Source: Platanthera guangdongensis (lineage: Eukaryota > Streptophyta > Magnoliopsida > Asparagales > Orchidaceae). From it: a stretch of DNA of 64,000 nucleotides. Of this stretch, positions 10,411 through 22,977 are shown in pieces. Every line of letters begins with the position of its first letter. Position 1 is the first letter of the stretch. The stretch covers positions 76,260,346 through 76,324,345 of the forward strand of contig CM077157.1 of assembly GCA_039583875.1 (NCBI GenBank), in the 5' to 3' direction. The translations under genes and the position numbers were made by a program. The notes beneath the pieces were generated by a model. That model searched no databases, was not told the origin of the DNA, and worked only from the letters and a program-made list of their open reading frames with translations.

Positions 10411-13242
10411 CTATTTCTGTTCAGCCTCCTTAATGACTATTCCTTTTCCAGCTTGAACTCTGGCTTGAACAGGAGCTTCAGCAACTTCTGCATCAGCAGG
10501 CTTCTTGCCTTTCAAATATTTTTTCTTAAGTTCCTCAGCCTTAATCTTTTGCCTCTCAAAATAATGATATGGCTTGGTAAAGTACTTGCTAGGCTCCAGA
10601 GCTGTAGGAGGTAGCTTTCCCATCTTGGCCTTCCTTTTATATTGAACTATGCCCTCCTGCCTTGATTCATGTTTCCTCCATTCAGTTTCAGCGAACCACT
10701 TATTCCTGTCTTGAATGTTATCTTTGGCAGCTTTCCAGGCAGTCAAAATGATATTTCTTGAGGTAGGGCTCCACTGCTCAAAGTCTGGCCTTTGTTCAGC
10801 TTGTTCCCTAAACCTCTTCTTAGACATTCTTGTCTCTTCTTCTTTCTGTAGTGCCTCTTGCATAGCTTCAGATATAGGCTGATCAACTTTCTCAATAATT
10901 ACATTGTCCTTACCCCCAGGTGGGCTATACATGGACTGAATGTCAGCATGAATCATGTCAAAATCTGGAGGAGGGTAGATAACTTGAGCCACTTCTGGTT
11001 GCTCCCCTCCTAAATATGGAGGATGAATTCCACATTCAGCAACATTGTCATCATCACAAAGAGGAGGATAACCCAGTGTAGCTCTGATGAAATTAGATAT
11101 CCACTTGGCATGATCAGAGCTAGCTTTGACTAAAACCCTCTCCCCCTTTATGACTTCTCGTTCTATATGATCTCTCACACCATCTTTTTGAAATCTTACT
11201 TGATTATCCAAATAATTAACTCCATCTTTGAAGAAAGGTTTTAACCTTTGGAGTTTGTCAGTTATCAACTTTTGAGAATCTTGGATGGCAGTCTTAAGTG
11301 CAGTGATTTCTTCTAGGAATACTTTGTCAAAATCTGCCTTTGCTATAGCTGGAGTCTGCCCTGCAGCTAGATTCTTCAGTTCTGTGACTATTGCATTGTG
11401 AGAAGCAGTAAGGTTGTCATTCATTCTTATCTGATTTTCAAGAACATAACCTTGCTTCACATCTATGTCATCCACTTGGGCTTTTATCTTCTCCTGGTGT
11501 GTAGCCAAGTACACCACTGCATTTCCACCCTTGTGGAAACATTCAGTCATCTCCTTTTTATTTTGGTTCATTTCAAACCTGATAGATTTTATGTCCTGGG
11601 CCAAATCAAATTGGAGAGATTTGTGCCCCTCATCCACATAAGTCTCTATTGCTCTTCTATGCTCATCCAGCTTGATCTGCATAGCAACCATCAGTGCACT
11701 ATAATCAAAAGCTGGGGCTGGCTGTAGTGCAGACTGTGGAGCAACAGTTTGGAGAGCCTTCTTATAACTCTGGCTCCTTCTTTTGAAGACATAAATTTTC
11801 TTTTTTCTTTCCCTTGCAGCATCCTCATCTTCTGAAGCTAAGGAGCTAGCAATTTCTACCCTCTCCTTAGGGATTTGGGGTAACTCCTTCTGGACATCTG
11901 GTGCCTTCTCAGGTTCTTGCCTTACAGGATCTTCAACAAGTACAACTTGCTCCCCCTCAACTGGAGCATTCTCTCTCTCAGCAGCATCTGTTTACTTGTC
12001 AAAATCTGCTTGATCCAGATTTAGGAATAAATCTTCCATGGTGTATTCTTGTGGAGACTGAGCAGGAGAAATTCTTGGCTCTTCAACCACTGGATCAGTA
12101 ATTACAACTTCAATAGATGTGTCTTCCATGACAGCATCTGGGACTTGGCTAACCAGCTGAGTTTGCTGATGAACATCAGACAAATCAGTATCCTCTATAG
12201 GAAAATCTAAAGCATTTAGTTCAGTGATTACCTCTAGTATTGTGTTGGTTGCTTGTTCACTTTCTAGTGTAGTTGGTTCTTCTACAACTAGATGATCCCC
12301 CTGGATTTGATTCTTGTGTATGGGGCTAGCTTGAGGTAGCTCCCCCTGGATCTCAGCAACATCTTGAGGAGCAGGAGACTTTACAGCAGTTCCTTCCTCA
12401 TTATCATCTGGTGTAAAAACTACTTGCTCTTCACTTTCAAAGCTGCTTGATGAAACTTGAGCCACTGGGGCAATTTTCCTCTTCTTCTTTGGTGGAATTT
12501 CCTTCTCAGAAGTGATCTTCTCAGGTGTTGGAATCTCTTTTGACAATACCCTGTCCCATCTAGAGAATATTCTCAGATCCATTTTCCTCATATGATTTAT
12601 TTTACTTCCAGCAGCCTGACCCATAACTTCAGGTATAACACCAGCAAGGTAAAGACTTAAAATTCTGCCCAGATTGGGCTTCTTCAGGCTTTCCTTGATT
12701 TTCTCAAACATTATAACAGACCAGTCAGTGTTCAGAGTGAAGATAATCCTGGTCATAATGCTGAACATTGAGGCAGATATCCTAGCATGCCCTCCTGGCT
12801 TGCTTAATATTACCTTTCCAACAATTTCTGAAAGGAATTTCCCTTGGCTGTTCATGACCTTTCTAAGAAACACTGATCCAATCTTCATCTTAGAATCCAG
12901 ACCACACCATGCCAATGCATCTCTGGTCCTGGAAGCTGTTACTTCATCCTCTTCCTTAGTTCTGGGTAGCTGTAGAATCTTCCTCAAGCTCTTAGGTGAT
13001 ACCTTCACCTTCTTACCATGAACCCTGGATTTGATCTTTAATCCAGTTTCATCTACCTTAGCTCCATTGATGAATTCCAGTACCTCTTTCTTCCAAATTT
13101 TCGTTGGCTCTGAAACAAGATATTCTAACCCTGAGTCGACTACTAGGGTTATCACGTTCTTGAATTCCTGGTCAGCATCATCAAAAGCATTGCTCACCAG
13201 CTCGTAGCCTTCGTTGACGTTCTCCTCAAGTTTTGGCGCCAT
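10411..13242 (-). pseudogene. env-like ORF of element B1 with one internal stop
   Basis: About 940 codons in one frame, broken by a single TAA at about 11992. I choose the ATG at 13240-13242 (MAPKLEENVNEGYELVS) because an upstream GTG-started reading would begin inside the palindrome spacer. The first 270 residues are folded-looking and conserved in type with A1 and A3 (segments such as GKVILSKPGGHARIS and a DLRIFSRWDRVL motif). An acidic, Pro-rich linker follows, then a helical, coiled-coil-like C-terminal half rich in Lys, Glu and Gln that ends KEAEQK. No hydrophobic membrane segment is evident. Function unknown; it follows pol as in other Sireviruses. Confidence 0.82.
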
Positions 13243-13278
13243 TAGGGTTTGAAGAATTTTGACTTGAGAGAAGAGAGG

Positions 13279-13720
13279 TGTCGACACAGAAGTTTTGGTC
13301 TCGAAACTTTTGAAAGCGTGTCGACAAACTAAGGCAAAACCCTATTTATGCCTTTCTACTTTTGAAGATGAAAAGGCGGGCAGCCAACTTAAATTGTGTC
13401 GACACTGGCAATAAGTGTCGACACTGACTTATAATGTCTCGACACCTATGTGTCGACACAAGTTTAGTCAACAGATTATATGTGTCGACACTTGTTTATG
13501 TGTCGACACCACTTAACTTGACATTTAGTCGAGACTTTACTTAGATAATTCTGAGTAAACACTATGTGTCGACACCACCTTGGTTGTGTCGACACCAACT
13601 TGTCATGTGTCAACACTAATATTCTGAAGTGTCGACACTAACTTTCTAGATGTGTCGACACCTTTTCCCTGAAGTGTCGACACCAATTTTCTGTGTCGAC
13701 ACAGATATCTCTGTGTGTTG
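13279..13720. repeat. GTGTCGACAC palindrome array between pol and env-like ORF (B1)
   Basis: About twelve copies of the 10-bp palindrome GTGTCGACAC or one-base variants, spaced 10-40 bp. The same word dominates this element's LTR U3. Confidence 0.88.
13343..13349 (-). promoter_or_regulatory. TATA-like box upstream of B1 env-like ORF
   Basis: The minus strand reads CATAAATAGG here, about 100 bp upstream of the ATG at 13242 and next to the palindrome array. The ATG itself sits in an AAACCCTAATGG context like plant leader sequences. Promoter role inferred. Confidence 0.42.
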
Positions 13721-13769
13721 ACACCTTTTTACTTAGTCATTTCCAATTCTGTAAACTTACTCTAAGTTT

Positions 13770-15367
13770 ATCATTCCTAGTTCAATTTTAAACCTATTGA
13801 ACTTAGCTTCTTCTAGGGGCTTAGTATACATATCAGCTAGTTGATTATCTGTTCTAACATATTCAAGTAAAATATCTTTTCTTTCTACATGCTCCCTAAG
13901 AAAATGATATTAAATTTCAATATGTTTTGTTCTACTATGGGATACAGGATTATTGGCTATTGAAATAGCACTAGTAGAATCACAGAAGAGTGGAGTTCTA
14001 CTTACCTGAAATCCATAGTCCTCAAGCTGATGTTGTATCCATAGAAGTTGAGCACAGCAACTTCCTGCAGCCACATACTCTGATTCTGCAGTGGAGATAG
14101 CCATACTTGTTTGCTTTTTGCTACTCCAAGAAATCAGTCTTCCACCTAGGAATTGACAGGTTCCAGTAGTGTTTTTTCTATCTTCTTTGCATCCTGCAAA
14201 GTCTGTATCTGAATAACCTGTTAGATCAAAATCCCCATTCCTAGGGTACCAGAGGCTTAGATAAGGAGTGCCCTTTAGATATCTCAATATTCTTTTGACT
14301 GCTGTCAAATGAGACTCTTTAGGGCAGGCTTGATAACTTGCACAAACACATGTAGCATACATGATATCTGGTCTACTAGCAGTCAAGTATAATAGGGAGC
14401 CAACTATCCCTCTATACAAGGTTTCATCCACAGGTTTCCCTGCATCATCCTTGCTAAGAGACATACTTGACCCCATAGGAGTCTTCATGGTGCTGGATGA
14501 ATCCATACCATACTTCCTTATGAGTTCTAGGGTGAACTTGGACTGGCATATGGATAAACCACTCTCAGTCTGTCTTACTTGGAGACCCAAGAAGAACTTT
14601 AGCTCTCCCATACTACTCATCTCAAATTGACCTTGCATTAGCTTTGCAAACTTTTTGCAAAGGCTACTTTCAATAGACCCAAATATAATGTCATCTACAT
14701 ATATTTGGACTAGTATTACTTTGCCTCTAGATTCCCTAAGGAATAGAGTCTTGTCTATTTTCCCCCTTGTGAACTTATTCTCAATGAGGAAAATAGACAG
14801 GGTTTCATACCAAGCCCTAGGGGCTTGCTTTAACCCATGTAAAGCTTTCCTAAGTCTATAGACATGACTAGGTAGAGTTGAATCAACAAAACCTGAGGGT
14901 TGTTCCACATAGACTTCTTCTTTAAGATTACCATTTAGAAATGCTGACTTGACATACATTTGGTAAACTTTGAATCCTTGATAGGTTGCATAGGCCAGGA
15001 ACATTCTTATGGCTTCCAGTCTGGCTACTGGAGCAAAGGTTTGATCAAAATCAATACCTTCTTCCTGCCTATATCCTTTAGCAACCAATCTTGCTTTGTT
15101 CTTAATGATGACTCCTTGTTCATCCAACTTATTCCTGTAGATCCACTTGGTTCCTATTATATTGTGGTCTTTAGGTTTAGGAACAAGTTCTCAGACCTTG
15201 CACCTCTTGAACTGATTCAGCTCTTCTTGCATTGCTTCAGTCCATTGTAGATCTAGAATGGCTTCTTCAAACTTCTTTGGTTCAACTTGAGATAGAAAAC
15301 TGGAGTAGATTGCTGCATTCAGGTTTCTGCTCCTTGTTTGTACCCCTTGTCTTGGATCTCCAATAAT
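13770..15367 (-). pseudogene. B1 pol: reverse transcriptase and RNase H
   Basis: RT motifs include [23 protein letters not shown] sequence (here [12 protein letters not shown]) and catalytic YVDDIIFGS. RNase H has [14 protein letters not shown] and SRTKHIEI. The 405-codon open stretch (13910-15127) is bounded upstream by stops near 15190 and 15367 and downstream by a stop at 13910, past which RNase H coding (YHFLREH...MYTKPL) continues in frame to about 13770. Same frame as protease-integrase. Confidence 0.9.
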
Positions 15368-16924
15368 CTACTCTACTGGATGATCTCTAAGATGCCTATT
15401 GGCTGGAGGCATCCTGACTTCTGGTTGAACCTCTTCAGTTTCATCATCTTGTTGTACTCCTTGTACTTCTTCTGCATTTGGTACATGTAGTACTCCCCCT
15501 GGACAACAGCCACTGTCTTCTACTTGCTTTCTTGCAGTAGATTCTTCTTCTAGAGTGAGCTTGTCCATTTTCTTTGTTAAACCTGTGGGGCTGCATACAC
15601 TACTAGACAACTCATTGTTAATAAGCCTAGTTTCATCAAATACTACATGTACAGTCTCTTCTACAACTTGAGTAGACAAGTTGTAGACTCTATAAGCCTT
15701 ACTATTGTTGATGTACCCAACAAAAATTCCCTCTTGGGACTTGGCAGCAAACTTAGTCAAGTAAGACTTTCCATTGTTAAGTATGAAGCACTTACAACCA
15801 AAGATCCTGAAGTAGGATAGATTTGGTTTCCTGCCTTTCACAACCTCATAGGGGGTCTTGTTGAGACTTTTAGTTATGGTAGCCCTATTAATAACATGGC
15901 ATGCAGTATTGACTGCTTCAGCCCAGAAGTATTCTGGTAGTGATGTATCACTTAATAGGGTCCTACCAGCCTCGATCAAGGTTCTATTATTCCTCTCAGC
16001 AATGCCATTTTGCTGAGGTGTTCTAGGTGAAGAAAACTCTTGAAAGATCCCAAAGTTTTCACATAGTTTTGTCATGCTATCAGACTGAAACTCAGTACCA
16101 TGGTCACTTCTTATTTTAACCACTGTACTATTTAGTTCATTCTAAATTTGCTTGACAAAGCTATAGAAGACATTAGGTGTTTCATATTTCTGTCTTAAGA
16201 AGAACACCCAGGAAAACCTTGAGTAGTCATCTACAACTACAAAGGTATAGACCTTCCTACCTAGGCTGTGAACTGGCATTGGACCAAAGAGATCCATATG
16301 CAAGAGGTATAAACACCTCACAGCATCTTTGTTTTCTATGCTTCTAAAGGTGGATCTAGTCTGCTTGCCCTTTTGACAAGCTGAGCAAATATCATCTTTA
16401 ACACACTTAACTTGAGGACCATTCCTCACTAACTCTTTGCTAAAGAGTTTGCCAATTGTCTTGTAGTTAAGATGGACTAGCCTCTTGTGCCATTTGACAC
16501 AATGAGAGACTGTCTCATTAGCTACAAGACACACTTGAGAACCATTGGTCTCACACATAATGTCTAGGCAGTAGACATTCCTCTTTCTATAGTCAGTCAA
16601 AATAATCTCTTGATCAGTTGACCTCTTGATATGACAACCATTTTTAACAAATGAGATGTCATACCCTACATCACTTAATTGACTTATACTTATTAGGTTG
16701 TGTTTCAACCCTTTAACATAAGCCACTTGAGTAATGGTAACTAGGTTATTAGAAATGTTACCAAATCCTTTGATGATTCCTTTTTCAGAACCACCAAAGG
16801 TGACTTTTGGACCATCTTTGATTGGAATGTAGTCCTTTAGTAATCCCCTTGTTCCAGTCATATGTCTGGAATATCCACTGTCCAAGTACCATATCGGGGC
16901 ATGGCCACTTGGACTAACCTGCAA
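15368..16924 (-). pseudogene. B1 pol: aspartic protease and integrase
   Basis: Protease site WYLDSGYSRHMTG, HHCC zinc region (WHKRLVHLN ... CSACQKGKQ), integrase core with MDLFGP, RSDHGTEF and NGIAERNNR, then the C-terminal FGCKCF and VGYINNSKAYRVYN segments. One in-frame stop at about 16142 splits the core before IRSDHGTEF. A Cys-to-Tyr change next to the protease DSG is visible. Gag lies immediately upstream in the same frame, separated by a single TAA. Confidence 0.9.
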
Positions 16925-16930
16925 AACAGA

Positions 16931-18967
16931 TTAACGAACCTTAGAACCCAAAGAATTCTTGGGTCCTTGGTACTTGTTAGTTTGCATCCTGACGTGGATA
17001 CCTGCTGGTTTTACAACAGCTAGTTTGCTACTCACTTTGGCACTAGCATTGTGCCAACAGTCCATTGCAAAATGGCCAACCTTGCCACAACACCAATACT
17101 CAAACTTATTGTACCTTTGCTTAGGTACAGTCTTAGCTGTTTTATCCACAGCTGGCTTGTTGAGTGTTGGGGCTTTGCCCTTGGACTTGGACTGGACAGT
17201 CCTTGCAGGTTTAATAAAACCCAGTCCAGCCTTGCCTTTATGATGAACAAATTCATCAATTAAAGGTAGAACTGACTTAGGATTAGAAAACCTAGCCACT
17301 AGATCTCTCTCCTTCTGAAGATTAATCTCCAGACTCTTGATTTGATCATTCTTATATGTGATAGTCCCCATCTGAATCACAGTTATGTGCTTCAGTCTGG
17401 CTATCTCATTTAGCTTTTGATCAAACAATTTCTCAGAATCAGTTGCCAAAGCTTTGAGATTAGCAATTTCCTTTGCCTGATTTTTGGCTAGGGACTTGCT
17501 CTTCTTATAAGCTTGCAACAGAACTTTATATTCATCTATCAGCTGATGAATATCTTCTTCAGACTCAGATACACTCTCATCACTTGATGAAGATGAATCT
17601 GATTCTGTATTGGCACAAGAAACTGAACTGGAAAAACAATGTTGTACCTTACTAGGTCCTGGCTGCTCCAGGATTTTATCACTTTCTGTCAATGCCATTA
17701 GCCCTTGGCATTGACTGTCTTCTTGTTCATATATAGACTCCATAATCTGCATGAACTCTTCTTCTTCTTCTTAAGCAAACAGCCCTATATATGCCTCAGC
17801 ATCTGACTCAGTCTCTGATGAAGAGATATCTGACAGGGTCTTCTCCTTTTTGGCAACAAATGACTTTTCTTTCTTGCCTTTGAAATGAGTCTTCTTCTTG
17901 TCACTAGACTCCTTTCTCTTTTCTGGACAATCTGCAACAATATGGTCTTGTCTATTGCAGCAATAGCACACTATTTTTGAAAGTGTAGCCTTGCTAGACT
18001 TAGTCTTTTTCCTGTCCTTCTTTGAAGCCTTTTTATTCTGATAAAAGTCTTCTTTTCCCTGTGAAGTAGAAGGTCTTGTCCTCCACTATTTCTTCTTCAA
18101 GAACTTCTGAAAATGTCTAGTGAAGGCAACAAAGTCCTCATCACTTTCACTGCTTTCAAACTTTGTACTTGCTGACTCATCTGACTCAGTTTCAGCAACC
18201 TTTGGAGGTGGAGTAGGTGACTTACCTCTATACTTTCTGGGGGCTTCTGATTTAAAGGCCACTGTCCTTTCCTTATGTTCAATTCTTGTTGATTTCTCCT
18301 CTTCTTTCCTCACTGTCAACTGTATTTCATAAGACAACAGTTTGCCAAACAGTGTAGGTGGAGGAATTTCTACCAACTTAGCCATTTCTCTAATGGCACA
18401 GATCTTGGTGTCCCAATCTTTTGTTAGGGACCTTAGAAACTAGTCATTGAGTTCATAATTACTGAACTCTCTGCCATAGGACATGAGTTCATTCACTATC
18501 CTGTAGAACTTCTTGTAGCACTCAGTTATGTTATCACCCTTTCCTTGTCTAAAACTTTCATACTCTTGATTTAGCAAGGATTTTCTGTCTTGCCTTACTT
18601 CTTCAGAACCCACCATATACACAATAAGAGTATCCCACATCTCTTTGGCTGTCTTACAGTGTATTAGATTCTGAAAAGTTGCATCATCTATGGCACTCAC
18701 TATTATGTTCTGAGCCCTCTTATCCATAGTGGCTAGAACAATTTCACCCTTTGACATTTCAGAGAAATCCTTAGGTGTTCTCTGATTGGCATCCAAGACT
18801 GAAACCTTCATGGGCACATATGGCCCTTCCTTTACTGTGATATAAATTCTAGGGTCTGAGGCCTCCATAAACAGCCTTACCCTTTCCTTCCATATGCCAA
18901 AGATTTCCTTCCTACATATAGGTAGTTTCATGGATCCCAATTCCTTGTGATTTTTAGTGGAACCCAT
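16931..18967 (-). pseudogene. B1 gag polyprotein with two zinc knuckles, stops in frame
   Basis: Gag precursor starting at the ATG at 18965-18967 (MGSTKNHKELGSMKLP); the upstream extension to 19093 overlaps the LTR and PBS and is not coding. The N-terminal UBN2-like gag region (LFMEASDPRIY, MWDTLIVYMVGSEEVRQDRKSLLNQEY type sequence) is followed by a basic linker, a first knuckle CYCCNRQDHIVADC, an acidic Ser-rich stretch, a coiled-coil-like segment and a second knuckle-like CCGKVGHFAMDC near the end. In-frame stops at about 18440, 18086 and 17771 break it; all pieces share one frame. Confidence 0.86.
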
Positions 18968-19057
18968 AGTTCTTGATTTTCTTGATTCTGTTATTTCCTT
19001 AGACTGAATCTGCCTACAGGATCTACTCAGACTGTTAGTCCTTTTTGAGTAACCTGG

Positions 19058-19068
19058 CTCTGATACCA
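19058..19068 (-). other. Primer binding site of B1
   Basis: Minus strand TGGTATCAGAG, two bases from the LTR end; initiator tRNA-Met type. Confidence 0.88.
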
Positions 19069-19090
19069 CTTGAAAGATATAGTACCTAAA

Positions 19091-19115
19091 CACCTAAAGG
19101 GGGGGTGAATAGGTG
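19091..19115 (-). other. Stem-loop near U5/PBS border (B1)
   Basis: A 6-bp stem CACCTA/TAGGTG (19091-19096 with 19110-19115) encloses a 13-nt loop whose C-rich core (TTCACCCCCCC in element sense) matches that of the A elements, although the stem bases differ. Confidence 0.65.
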
Positions 19116-19390
19116 ACTTGAATCTTTTTAACTTCTTAGGCAGCAAACAGATAATATCACAGAATTATATCTAATCTATCACAGCACACATTCACCAATC
19201 ACAGCAATCCACAAACACACAGTAGATACAGAGATTTATAGCGGTTCCCCAAGCTTTGGGTACATCCACTTTCCCCCTTCGCCTATCTAGCAGTGTACTA
19301 GATTCGGCCAAACTCCTCCACTATCTCAGAACCTAAAACAGGCTCCTACACCTCAGGCTCAAGGCCCTACAACTCAGCTTTTCCACAAAG

Positions 19391-19490
19391 CCTACACTCA
19401 GCCACAAAGGCCTACACTCAGCCACAAAGGCCTACACTCAGCCACCAAGGCCTACACTCAGCCACCAAGGCCTACACTCAGAGATTTAAC
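19391..19490. repeat. 20-bp minisatellite in B1 LTR
   Basis: Five head-to-tail copies of a 20-bp unit beginning CCTACACTCAGCCAC; units differ by A/C at one site. Confidence 0.9.
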
Positions 19491-19947
19491 TCTCCTACCC
19501 TCAGCCTTTATAATTGCAGGCTTACAATCTCAGATCCCTAAGGATCCTACAAGTTATAATGAATATAAAATGTATAAACTCAACAACTTAGATGAAAGAG
19601 AGATAAGTTGTGAGATTCTTGATGAGTTCTTGGAAGAACTCAGCTGGACTCAATCTGACTGAGCTTTCTTCAAAGCTTCTTGAAAGTAGAACTCAATAAG
19701 ATTGACTCCTTCTGCAGTTGATCCTTGATCTCTGCTACTTAAGATTCAGACCAATCTGAATCCTTCTTCTTAGCTGGGTTCTAACACCTGATTTCTTGGA
19801 TGGAGCTCTCTCTCCAACTTCTTAGATCTTCACTTGAAAGCTAGATCTTCTTGTATGTTTCTCTTGTGAATGATCACTTGAACCACTTCATCAATCCAAA
19901 AACTTCAATAACCTGTTGATCAATCTCTTCTGTAGACATTATAGGCC

Positions 19948-19955
19948 TATTTATA
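19948..19955 (-). promoter_or_regulatory. TATA box of B1 LTR promoter
   Basis: The minus strand reads CCTATAAATAGG, a plant consensus TATA box, just downstream of the U3 palindrome array. Confidence 0.75.
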
Positions 19956-20104
19956 GGCCTTCTTCATGGTAACCGGCTGGTCCGGTTCATAACTGTCTTC
20001 TAACAACTCTGACAGGTGCAGTAGACCGGCTGGAATGACAGCTGTCAAGTCATCCAGTCAGTTCTTGAAAATTCTGTAACTGTCTTTAAGTGTCTAGACT
20101 TTCT

Positions 20105-21000
20105 GTCTTTAAGTGTCGACACTTATAGACCAAGTGTCGAGACAAGCTGTCTAAGTGTCGACACTAGTCTACAAGGTGTCGACACAACTCCTTGTGTTGT
20201 AGATTTTGTATCTCGACACTACTTCTTCTTCATGTGTCGACACTGAAATTTAGTGTCGACACAAGTACTTGTTCTTCAGAATTTTGCTGAATTCTTCTAA
20301 GTGTCGACACAACACCTTTGTGTCGACACATATTCATGTGTTGAATCTGTTAAGTGTCGACACTGCTTCTTGGTGTCGACACATGTCTTCAGTGTTGATA
20401 CTTGTTTAGTGTCGACACATTGCTCTGGGTGTCGACACTTTCTTCTTCTGTCGAGACTCTGGCTGAGTGTCGACACATTCCCTTAGTGTCGATACTTGTA
20501 CTTAGAATATTTTGCTGAACTTTGCTGTTCTTTGCTAAGTGTCGACACAGCTCCTTGTGTCGACACTTTCTTCAAGTGTTGAGTCTTCAGCTAAGTGTCG
20601 ACACATTGTTCTGGGTGTCGACACTTACTTCCAGTGTTGACTCTTCTGCTAAGTGTCGACACATTGTTCTGGGTGTCGACACTTACTTCAAGTGTTGACT
20701 CTTCTATTGAGTGTCGACACATTGTTCTGGGTGTCGACACTTGTACTTAGTCTCTGCTGACGTTTGCTGAGTGTCGACACAGCCTCCAAGTGTCGACACT
20801 TTCTGATGTAGACACAGCTTCACTGTCTTTTCTTCACTGAGTGTTGACACAGCTCCTTGTGTCGACACTTTCTGTCTGGTGTCGACTCAGCATCCCTGGT
20901 GTCGATACAATGACTCCAAGTGTCGACACTGCTTGTCTGGGTGTCGACACAAGTCTTCTTAAGTGTCGACACTTTCCCTCTGGGTGTCGACACATGGACT
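20105..21000. repeat. Dense GTGTCGACAC palindrome array in U3 of B1 LTR
   Basis: Nearly forty exact or near copies of GTGTCGACAC in about 900 bp, irregularly spaced (10-35 bp), with some secondary periodic blocks (a CATTGTTCTGGGTGTCGACA unit recurs near 20600, 20650 and 20720). Confidence 0.92.
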
Positions 21001-21138
21001 TAGAAACTTTTTCTTCTTTCCTGTAAATACTTAGCCTGCACATGTAAACTCAAAATACATCAAATACATTTTGATGTATATCATTGAGTTGGGTGAGGCT
21101 TCTTCAAATCAGGTACATTTAAACCAATGTACCCAACA

Positions 21139-21899
21139 GTTACATTTCTTAAAAAACTATTTTCTCGCTTCGGCACGCCTCGCGCAATTGTTAGTGATAG
21201 GGGAACGCATTTCTGTAACGCTCTTATGGCTAAGACGTTAGCTAAATACGGAGTCACGCACAAGCTTGCCACCCCCTACCACCCGCAAACAAGTGGCTAA
21301 GTTGAGGTAGTAAATCGAGAGATTAAGCGAATTTTAGAAAAAACCGTTTCACTAAATAGGAAAGATTGGTCCGTTAAACTCGATGATGCGTTGTGGGCTT
21401 ATCGGACGGCATACAAAACCGCAATTAGTTATACGCCGTTCCGGTTAGTCTACGGCAAAGCGTTCCATTTACCCGTAGAATTAGAGCATCGCGCTCTTTG
21501 GGCTTTAAAACTCTTAAACCTTGACTCCAACTTAGCCGCTCAGAATAGAAAACTGCAACTAAACGAGCTCGATGAATGGCGTGCGAACGCTTACGAGAGC
21601 AATAAATTCTATAAGGAGCGTTCTAAGTTATATCACGATCGAAATTTAAAGTCCCCAAAAATATTTTCTCCGGGCAATCTTTCCTTCTTTATAATTCACG
21701 CCTTAAGCTCTTTCCGGGTAAACTAAAATCTAGATGGTCGGGTCCCTTCTTAGTTGAAGAAGTCTTTCCATATGGGACCGTACTCGTCTCCCACCCGGAA
21801 AGAGGTTCGTTTAAAGTAAACGGTCATCGGCTTAAGTTATACATCGCGGGCGACCCAGTGATCGAGCATTACGAAACCATAACCCTCCTCGATCTATAA
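21139..21899 (+). pseudogene. Athila-like integrase, C-terminal half
   Basis: The sequence carries SDRGTHF (second catalytic Asp), PYHPQTSG, the third catalytic site VNREIK, then [30 protein letters not shown] and YHDR, the usual Athila/Tat integrase order. The first part is cut off by B1. A stop at 21298-21300 directly follows PQTSG. A frameshift near 21680 follows SPGN; the final part reads on to DPVIEHYE and a stop near 21899. Non-functional. Confidence 0.9.
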
Positions 21900-22128
21900 C
21901 TCCGCCAAAATAGTCAAGCTACACGACTATAAACTAAGCGCTCCTGTGAGGCACCCCTCGCTTATCTTTTTCGCTCTTTCCTTATTACCTTTACTGTTTT
22001 TTTCTAATAAATGCAGGGTTTCTGATTGGACTTCCCCGAACGCGTTTCAGGGACGTTTCTACCCCCCCCCCTCTCTTTACTTTTTGTACATATCGCATTT
22101 TAATTTTTGTTCCGCATACTTACGTTAC

Positions 22129-22164
22129 AACATTGGGGACAATGTTGGACTTAAGTATGGGGGT
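22129..22164 (+). other. Conserved post-integrase motif of Athila elements
   Basis: ACATTGGGGACAATGTT followed by a purine-rich TATGGGGG run; this block is common between pol and LTR in Athila-type elements, from general knowledge. A poly-A/T-rich stretch (22200-22340) without coding capacity follows. Confidence 0.6.
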
Positions 22165-22364
22165 ATTTTCGTGCTTTACTTTCTGCACTTCAATTTTTTC
22201 TGCATTTCAAAAATACAAAAAAATACATATAACAACAAAATAAAAACAAAAAAAATTAATTAAAAAACATCTTAAAATGAAAAAAAAATTAAATGAAAAA
22301 TCCAAAAAAAATTTCTCTTTCTTTCTTTTTTCCAAAAACCAATGTAGCCAACATCAATCTCAGC

Positions 22365-22675
22365 TCAACGATGTCAACTCGACACTTTCCGCTCGACATT
22401 CGTCGAGTGTCGACACCAACTGACACGCCCAGAGTCACGCCCGTGACCTGGGGCTTGACCTTTCCAGCTAGCCCGACAAGATGCTGCCAAAGACTTTCGG
22501 CGCAACCCGCGCCCGGTTCTACCTCCCCGACACGCCCAGAGTCACGCCCGTGACCTGGGGCGTGACTGCCGCGAACTCAGCCCGAAGTCAACTTTCCTGT
22601 CCAATCGACGGCCGCCTTCATGAATAGTACTGACACGCCCCCCGACACGCCCGTGACCTAGGGCGTGTACTTAGA
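22365..22675. repeat. Palindromic word cluster in Athila U3
   Basis: TCGACA/GTCGAC words including one GTGTCGACAC at about 22408, then repeats of GACACGCCCAGAGTCACGCC and GACACGCCCGTGAC, imperfect palindromes with GACACG/CGTGTC arms. The words recur in the unrelated LTR at 62740-63290. Confidence 0.75.
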
Positions 22676-22686
22676 ATTTTTTTGCC

Positions 22687-22693
22687 TATAAAT
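22687..22693 (+). promoter_or_regulatory. TATA box of Athila LTR
   Basis: CCTATAAATTG directly after the palindromic U3 cluster; a plausible LTR promoter for plus-strand transcription. Confidence 0.55.
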
Positions 22694-22977
22694 TGCCCAT
22701 TTCTGTAAGGTCCAAGGGTTCAGATTTTTGGGTCATTTTAGTGTCTTTTTGTGGGCTGCATCCGTGATTTCTAGAGCTATGTAAGGAGATTTCTCCCTCC
22801 TTTCTTTCATGTTTGTTTTTACTTTAGCTTTAGCTCTTGTAATAGCTTGTAATAGTTTCCTTTAAGTAATAAAAATGTTAGATTTTTCTCTTCTTATTTG
22901 GCTTTGGAATGAACTCTTGTGCCCATTTTTCTTCTCATTTTATTCTTAGTTTCATCTTTGTTCTTCATTTATGAAAG

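Larger units (their letters stand above)
10256..21138 (-). mobile_element. Sirevirus-type Ty1/copia retrotransposon B1, interrupted by A1
   Basis: A second Sirevirus family. On the minus strand: LTR 19071-21138, PBS 19058-19068, gag, protease-integrase, RT-RNase H, spacer with GTGTCGACAC repeats, env-like ORF. Its 3' LTR is absent because A1 inserted at 10255/10256. Its outer LTR end (TGTTGGGTACATTGG) abuts an Athila-like integrase at 21139, so B1 is inserted in Athila; 21139-21143 should be the target duplicate. Gag, pol and env-like parts each keep one frame with a few stops. Confidence 0.92.
19071..21138 (-). repeat. 5' LTR of element B1
   Basis: The LTR is 2068 bp with TG...CA ends. U3 (about 19960-21138) is packed with GTGTCGACAC words, a TATA box lies at 19948-19955, and R-U5 holds a 20-bp minisatellite and a G-rich-loop hairpin next to the PBS. 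Confidence 0.9.

Noticed and set aside
20105..21000. CRISPR-like array of short repeats
   Set aside because: Repeat is a 10-bp palindrome with irregular 10-35 bp spacers inside an LTR of a plant retrotransposon; no cas genes.
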